Source: an uncultured Coriobacteriaceae bacterium
GTDB lineage: Bacteria > Actinomycetota > Coriobacteriia > Coriobacteriales > Atopobiaceae
DNA length: 11,321 bases
Assembly (NCBI GenBank): GCA_902772085.1
Contig: CACXZL010000136.1
Coordinates: forward strand, 1 to 11,321
Reading direction: 5' to 3'
Position numbers and translations under genes: made by a program. The notes below the pieces were generated by a model. The model was not told the origin of the DNA. It worked only from the letters and a program-made list of their open reading frames with translations, and ran no database searches. Position 1 is the stretch's first letter. Each line of letters starts with the position of its first letter. Below, one piece after another: positions 7,785-11,321 of this stretch.

Positions 7785-9343
7785 AGTTTGACCCCCTTTA
7801 TGACGCGCGGACGGTTCTGCACCATGTAGCGATTCACGAACTTGCCCAAACCCCAAGCCAGGAGACGACACAACGCAAAATAGATGAGAGCGATCGCCAC
7901 CAAGGGAAAGAACGCCTCCATGGTTCGACTCCTTATAAGGTCTCCTGCACGCGTAAGGTCCTGCACGGCAATGAAACCAACCACGGAAGTCTCCTTTACA
8001 AGGCTAACGAGCTGCGATGAAAGCTGGGGCAAGAAGCGAAGCGCCGCCTGTGGAAAGACGATCTTGCGAAACACTTCGGGGCGGGTGTATCCCAAGATGA
8101 GGCCGCTCTCCGTTTGGACCGCGTCGATGCTCTGGACGCCTGTCCACATGGTAGCGCCTGCCGTCGCGCCAAACGAGAGCGTGAACGCAATGATCGAGAC
8201 CACCTCTCCGCCCACGTCTATGGCGCCAAACACCACGTAGTACAGAAGCATGAGCACCACAGCGATGGGCATACCGCCCAAGATTGCATGGTAGCCATTT
8301 ACGAACGTGCCGGCCCACGATTTACCTGAGTTCCTTACAACCACCGTGAGGAACGCGAGAAGGACACCGAGCACGCCAGAGCAAACGCTTATGAGTATGG
8401 TGACACCCAACCCGCTTAGAATGAGCTGCCAGCGATTCTCCGTAATAAATGTTTTGTTGAAGCTCTCGAACATACCAGAGAGCAACCCGCCGTCCGTTCC
8501 GTCTCCCGCGCTCGTTGCCGCAGTGTCACCTTCAGTAGGTTTCGCCTTGACGATGATGGAAACGTACACAGGCATGACCGACTCAGAGAAGTCCACGGCC
8601 TTGGCGCGCTCGTCTGTGTAGGTAAGCGTACCGCCAAAGTCGGCCTTGCCCGACTGGACTCCTGCCACGATACCATCCATGCCAATCATCTGGATATCCA
8701 GCTTGTATCCCAGTTCCTTGCAGATGAGCAGCGCAAGGTCCACGTCGTAGCCTGTGGCGCTGTCGCCAATCCCCAAGTATGAGAATGGCTCCAGCTGGCC
8801 CGTGGTCACAAACCTGAGCGTGCCGTTGGGAGCATCCCAGTCCTGCTCGGGAAGCGTCTTTATGGAATCGTCGGCACTCGCCCACTTCTTCGTGAGCTCG
8901 TCTATCGTGCCGTCTTCCCAGAATCGCTTGACTTGCTCGTCGAAGGATTGCCTGAGCTCGGAACCCTTGGGGAAGAAGTAGCACTCCTGCATGTCCTTTA
9001 CCGTCTGGGGCAGAAGCGCTACGGTGCCGTTACGCCGATTCACCGCCAGCTGGCAGGCGTAGGAGCGCTGTACAGCCGCATCCACCTTGCCCGACTCGAC
9101 GGCCGTCACGGCATCGGTGAGCGTGGGAAAGAAACTCTCGCTTGTGTTTGGAATCTTTTCTTGGATGTACTTGTCGTACACGCTACCGTTGACGTACGCG
9201 AAGCTCTTTCCTTCTAGCTCATCAAGCGTTTGGTAGGCAGGCATTGCCTCGGCATTTGCCCATGCAACCCGCATGACCCATATGCACGCGCACAGAGCGA
9301 TGGCTAGTACCAACAATGCGCTCGTCACAAGGCGTTTTCTCAT
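7781..9343 (-). CDS. fused substrate-binding/permease protein of an amino-acid ABC transporter
   Basis: One polypeptide of 520 residues carries both the solute receptor and the membrane channel of an amino-acid-type importer. Residues 1-33 are a signal sequence or anchor (MRKRLVTSALLVLAIALCAC...). Residues about 38-155 read like the second lobe and C-terminal end of a family 3 binding protein (TLDELEGKSFAYVNGSVYD, SGKVDAA, FWEDGTIDELTKKW). Residues about 172-266 read like the first lobe (NGTLRFVTTGQLEPFSYL, GYDVDLALLICKELGY, SGKADFGGTLTYTDERAKAVDFS). A Gly/Thr/Asp linker leads to a HisM/GlnP-type permease (about 300-505) whose cytoplasmic EAA loop is ESGLILGYTRPEVFRKIVFPQAALRFLPQ (412-440). 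ATG 9343 is chosen over the earlier GTG 9361 because AGGAGGG sits just before it. The ATPase gene overlaps its end by 4 nt. Confidence 0.92.
7791..7799 (-). promoter_or_regulatory. ribosome-binding site fixing the ATPase start
   Basis: AAAGGGGGT lies within the last codons of the permease gene, 6 bp before GTG 7784. It supports this internal, coupled start over any of the upstream codons in the open frame. Confidence 0.7.
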
Positions 9344-9348
9344 ACGTT

Positions 9349-9355
9349 CCCTCCT
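9349..9355 (-). promoter_or_regulatory. ribosome-binding site fixing the binding/permease protein start
   Basis: AGGAGGG lies 5 bp before ATG 9343, a near-perfect Shine-Dalgarno site. The in-frame GTG at 9361 has no comparable site, and starting there would put extra charged residues before the signal sequence. Confidence 0.85.
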
Positions 9356-9426
9356 CGTCACTCATGTCGATGGCAGAGCCTTCGACTTCCTTCGGATTCC
9401 GCCTAGCGTCGGACACCCTTGCCATC

Positions 9427-9520
9427 GGCTGCGCACTTCACGCAGCCAGGTGCGCCCGGGATTTCGCCGTTAGATGTGTGCCCATGCCCGTCCCTGAGAC
9501 ACCCGTGTGCGCTCCCACCT
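9427..9520 (-). other. possible structured 5' leader upstream of the ABC transporter genes
   Basis: The roughly 290 bp between the transporter start and the pseudogene (9344-9636) holds no recognisable gene. It contains a 7-bp perfect hairpin (GGCTGCG 9427-9433 with CGCAGCC 9441-9447, 7-nt loop). Directly beside it AGGTG (9448-9452) pairs with CACCT (9516-9520), extended by GCGC/GCGC across a 3-nt bulge, enclosing about 55 nt. Two adjacent helices before a transporter gene could be a regulatory leader, but I could match it to no riboswitch or T-box core, and GC-rich DNA forms such stems by chance. Confidence 0.25.
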
Positions 9521-9636
9521 AATGACATGCTCATGCTCATTTGTCCCTTTCGGAGGTCACGGGATCATTGGTCTTATCGCGACTCTCTGTGATCACGTCC
9601 TCGCCCTCAAAGGCGATGACTTCCATTTCGAGGCTC

Positions 9637-10045
9637 TCATATTATTCCATAGTTCTTTCCTCGCGGATTGGCTTTCTTGTAGGAGTCCGCCGCCGCGTAG
9701 TAGCTGTAGAGCGTGGCGACCGCATTGGTTTCTTCCTGCGACGACGGCTGGTCCAGGCACGCATACACGAAGGACACCGCCAAGACCCTCATGGTCGAGG
9801 TGCCATGGTCCGTCGTGACCGCCACCTCGTAGGTGTCCCCCAGCCTGTGTGCCGAGATGCCGGGGATCGTGACGCGGTACCGTCCGGATGGTGACGCTGA
9901 CGCGGCAGTTCTTGAATATCACTTTTCCGTACTGCTGGGCGACGAGCCCGGTGGCGCATTGATACGTCGTGTTGATGGTACCGTCGACGCACAAGTTCTG
10001 GATGACGCAGCCCGACTCCACGTTGCGGAAAAGCCCGCGCCGGCG
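9637..10045 (-). pseudogene. decayed cell-surface protein remnant (GLUG-like repeat plus C-terminal domain)
   Basis: Two minus-strand pieces in different frames look like parts of a secreted surface protein. The first (about 10045-9888) reads GLFRNVESGCVIQNLCVDGTI followed by ATGLVAQQYGKVIFKNCRVSVTI, which fits the GLUG-type repeats of bacterial adhesin-like proteins. The second (about 9885-9637) reads GRYRVTIPGISAHRLGDTYEVAV, then FVYACLDQPSSQEETNAVATLYSYYAAADSYKKAN and a stop, like the C-terminal region of large surface proteins. The frames meet near 9880-9895, flanked by an 8-bp direct repeat TGACGCGG (9870-9877 and 9898-9905), as if a deletion had joined distant parts. No start codon, ribosome site or signal peptide precedes the first piece, and its frame is stopped upstream by TAG. 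Treat as a non-functional relic. Confidence 0.5.
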
Positions 10046-10094
10046 CTGGTAGCGAGCGAGCGTATGCTGGGGCTATTGTTGCTTTCATGCGAAC

Positions 10095-10121
10095 CAGACA
10101 AGTGACCTGTCCCCTTGTCTG
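10095..10121. repeat. short hairpin with an ACCTGTCCCC loop
   Basis: CAGACAAG (10095-10102) pairs perfectly with CTTGTCTG (10114-10121) around an 11-nt loop containing TGACCTGTCCC. From memory, similar GGGGACAGGTCA-type sequences recur in bacterial intergenic DNA and near REP-associated transposase genes. No transposase is present here, so a mobile origin is only a suggestion. The surrounding stretch 10046-10170 shows no gene. Confidence 0.35.
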
Positions 10122-10170
10122 CGGCAAGCGGGATGCAGATTGTCGTTCAACTTTTATGCGACAGCGCAAA

Positions 10171-10327
10171 AAGTGGTAACGATTCATTAGCTCGCAGCTA
10201 AATGCCCACTTAGTATGCTTTCAGGAACGGAATCGTTACCACTTTGTATTTTATAAAGTGGTAACGATTCCACGTCTTTAATCATGCTAAGTGGGCATTT
10301 AGCTGCGAGCACACAACTTGTTACCAC
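10171..10327. repeat. nested inverted-repeat element, no coding capacity
   Basis: Three inverted repeats are nested. The outer is GTGGTAAC (10173-10180) with GTTACCAC (10320-10327). The middle is a 28-bp arm pair (10190-10217 with 10283-10310) with a single T/C mismatch. The inner is a perfect 17-bp pair (10229-10245 with 10255-10271) that continues for three more pairs to a TTT loop. The inner arm also appears as a direct copy at 10171-10185 (AAGTGGTAACGATTC), so the AGTGGTAACGATTC unit occurs three times plus a partial fourth. The element is AT-richer than its surroundings, and the gene-free stretch around it runs from 10046 to 10353. It could be a miniature transposable element, a cluster of operator sites left by a lost gene, or an origin-like or recombination site. 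Confidence 0.85.
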
Positions 10328-10353
10328 ATTACTATAATCTTTTGCGAATAATC

Positions 10354-10453
10354 GGGCGGGGCGTCTTTCCGTGGAGCAAGCGTGGAGCAGGGCACGGGCT
10401 TTCCTTCCATTCTTTGGAACGAAAACCCGTGCCCTGCTCCACACCCCGCTCCA
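10354..10453 (-). repeat. palindromic element, copy 2, at the 3' end of queH
   Basis: A perfect 17-bp stem (10382-10398 with 10426-10442) continues inward with nine more pairs and two mismatches, and outward across a small internal loop to TGGAGC/GCTCCA (10372-10377 with 10448-10453). The right arm carries TTTGGAACGAAAACCC, shared with copy 1 at 6653-6669. On the far side lies GGGCGTCTTTCC, matching GGGACGTCTTTCC of copy 1. The element starts 4 bp after the queH stop codon, in the same orientation to its gene as copy 1, and probably acts as a transcript end or stabiliser. Confidence 0.8.
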
Positions 10454-10457
10454 ATCG

Positions 10458-11063
10458 CTAGCGGTTTTCCCGCGCGCGCTTTGCGGCCTTTGCGGCCTTG
10501 CGAGCATCACGGGCCTCGTGCCTCTCAATCGTGGCCTCCGCCGCCGAAAACCGACAGCCACAGTAGTTCTGCCTATACATGCCCAGTGCCCGCGCCTCTC
10601 TCGTAGCATCGGGGTAATGGGGCCTGAAGTCACGCACCACCGGCACGAGCCCGCTCTGGCATGCCAAGGCAACCAAAAGCTCACAGCACGCATCGAAGAG
10701 CTGATACGGCGAGACGGCCAACGTGGTAGACACATGCGTGAATCCTCGCTCGCGCGCCACGCGGCAGCTTTCAGACAAGCGCAGGGCGTAGCACGCACGG
10801 CACCTTCGCTCGCGGTCGAAGCCCGCAGGCGCGACCCCACGCTCCCAAGCCTCGCGGTCGTCGCCCGCAACGATGACTGGCACATGCGCAACCTCGTTTG
10901 CCCACTTCAGAAGGGTGCACAGGCGCTGGTCATGCTCCGCGACCGGCTGGATGTTTGGGTTTGTCCAGCAAATCGTCGGCTCGAAGCCCTCCTCTCGGAG
11001 CAGCCTCAGCGGTTCCAGCGAGCACGGCCCGCAGCAAGCGTGTAGCAGAAGTGGTGTTGTCAT
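10458..11063 (-). CDS. queH: epoxyqueuosine reductase QueH (DUF208 family)
   Basis: QueH removes the epoxide oxygen from epoxyqueuosine in tRNA, the last step of queuosine synthesis; it replaces the unrelated QueG in many bacteria. The 201-residue protein has the diagnostic cysteine sets: LLLHACCGPCS (5-15; Cys10, Cys11, Cys14), RCRACYALRL (87-96; Cys88, Cys91) and YRQNYCGCRFS (163-173; Cys168, Cys170). These hold the iron-sulfur cluster and neighbouring metal. TNPNIQP (34-40), the VSTTLAVSPYQ segment (111-121) and RDFRPHY (144-150) also fit. The C-terminal tail (about 180-201) is very rich in Arg, Lys and Ala and may help bind tRNA. It starts 27 bp after the thrH stop codon with only a weak GAGG site (about 12 nt away), so coupled transcription with thrH is likely. 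Confidence 0.95.
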   Translation of the reverse strand: MTTPLLLHACCGPCSLEPLRLLREEGFEPTICWTNPNIQPVAEHDQRLCTLLKWANEVAHVPVIVAGDDREAWERGVAPAGFDRERRCRACYALRLSESCRVARERGFTHVSTTLAVSPYQLFDACCELLVALACQSGLVPVVRDFRPHYPDATREARALGMYRQNYCGCRFSAAEATIERHEARDARKAAKAAKRARENR

Positions 11064-11090
11064 ATGTGTACAAAGCCTCGCATGGGTCGC

Positions 11091-11321
11091 CTACAACGCC
11101 GCTTTGAAAGCGTCAAGCAATTCGGAGAACTCCTCATACGCTGGCAGATCGGGATTGTCCGCCTTGATGGCGTCCGTGCTGCGGAAGAGGAAGCCGGCCT
11201 TGCTGGCTCGTATCATGGCAAGGTCGTTGAACGAATCGCCCGTGGCAATGGTCTCGAATCCCATGGACTGCAACGCGCGAACGGTGGTGAGCTTCGACTC
11301 GGGGCAACGCATGTGCACGCC
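11091..11321 (-). CDS. thrH: ThrH-like phosphoserine phosphatase/homoserine phosphotransferase, partial (5' end outside window)
   Basis: Only the last 76 residues are visible. They contain the HAD motif III/IV region: SKLTTVRALQSMGFETIAT, then GDSFNDLAMIRASKAGFLFRS with the metal-binding Asp pair, and a tail ending in EEFSELLDAFKAAL. The spacing and wording (ALQS, then IAAGDSYND, then HAGILFRAP in the known family) fit ThrH, an enzyme that dephosphorylates phosphoserine and can transfer phosphate to homoserine. The N-terminal nucleophile motif is beyond the window, so a related SerB-type phosphatase is possible. The frame continues open through the window edge. Confidence 0.78.
   Translation of the reverse strand, partial: GVHMRCPESKLTTVRALQSMGFETIATGDSFNDLAMIRASKAGFLFRSTDAIKADNPDLPAYEEFSELLDAFKAAL

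Noticed and set aside
9280..9343. Lipobox-like LCAC in the signal sequence of the binding/permease fusion
   Set aside because: The position before the small residue is Cys instead of an accepted residue, and a fused membrane protein needs no lipid anchor; a plain signal or anchor helix is more likely.
10171..10327. CRISPR array
   Set aside because: The repeats are inverted and nested, not evenly spaced direct repeats with unique spacers, and no cas gene is nearby.
10371..11045. Plus-strand open frame of 224 codons over queH
   Set aside because: It begins inside the palindrome and runs antisense to queH, whose cysteine motifs are unmistakable.

Overview
The window reads as a chromosomal segment of a mid-to-high-GC actinobacterium. 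The gene set suggests the class Coriobacteriia (Olsenella/Atopobium-like): a ThrH-type phosphatase beside QueH, a substrate-binding/permease fusion of the amino-acid ABC family, and a tgt-secD pair. The class assignment is an inference from gene content and general family knowledge; no database search was possible. All recognised genes but one lie on the minus strand. Layout from right to left, in the direction of most transcription: the 3' end of thrH (cut by the window edge) is followed 27 bp later by queH, and queH ends in a large palindromic element. Next come a roughly 160-bp nested inverted-repeat element with no gene, a decayed surface-protein remnant, and a GC-rich possible leader. Then follow a two-gene amino-acid ABC transporter (a fused substrate-binding/permease protein and an ATPase with an unusual C-terminal domain, joined by a 4-nt overlap), a second copy of the palindromic element directly after the ATPase stop codon, and queA. 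A lone plus-strand gene encodes a long coiled-coil protein with a C-terminal membrane anchor. It is divergent from ptsH (HPr), which overlaps a Cof-type HAD phosphatase. That gene is followed by tgt and secD, and secD runs off the left edge. How the genes relate: Tgt, QueA and QueH are the three enzymes that build queuosine on tRNA from preQ1, so this window holds the terminal queuosine pathway in three separate transcription units. The tgt-secD order resembles the widespread queA-tgt-yajC-secD-secF cluster, but yajC is absent and queA sits about 3 kb away. The ABC genes form one transporter. HPr links the region to phosphotransferase-system sugar uptake. The most interesting points are a SecD lacking the conserved membrane Asp/Asn residues, a QueA with a clean in-frame loss of the GTTSVRTLE block, a substrate-binding domain with its lobes in reversed order, a probable degenerate GHKL-like domain on the ABC ATPase, a two-copy palindromic repeat family at gene 3' ends, and an elaborate nested inverted repeat at 10171-10327.
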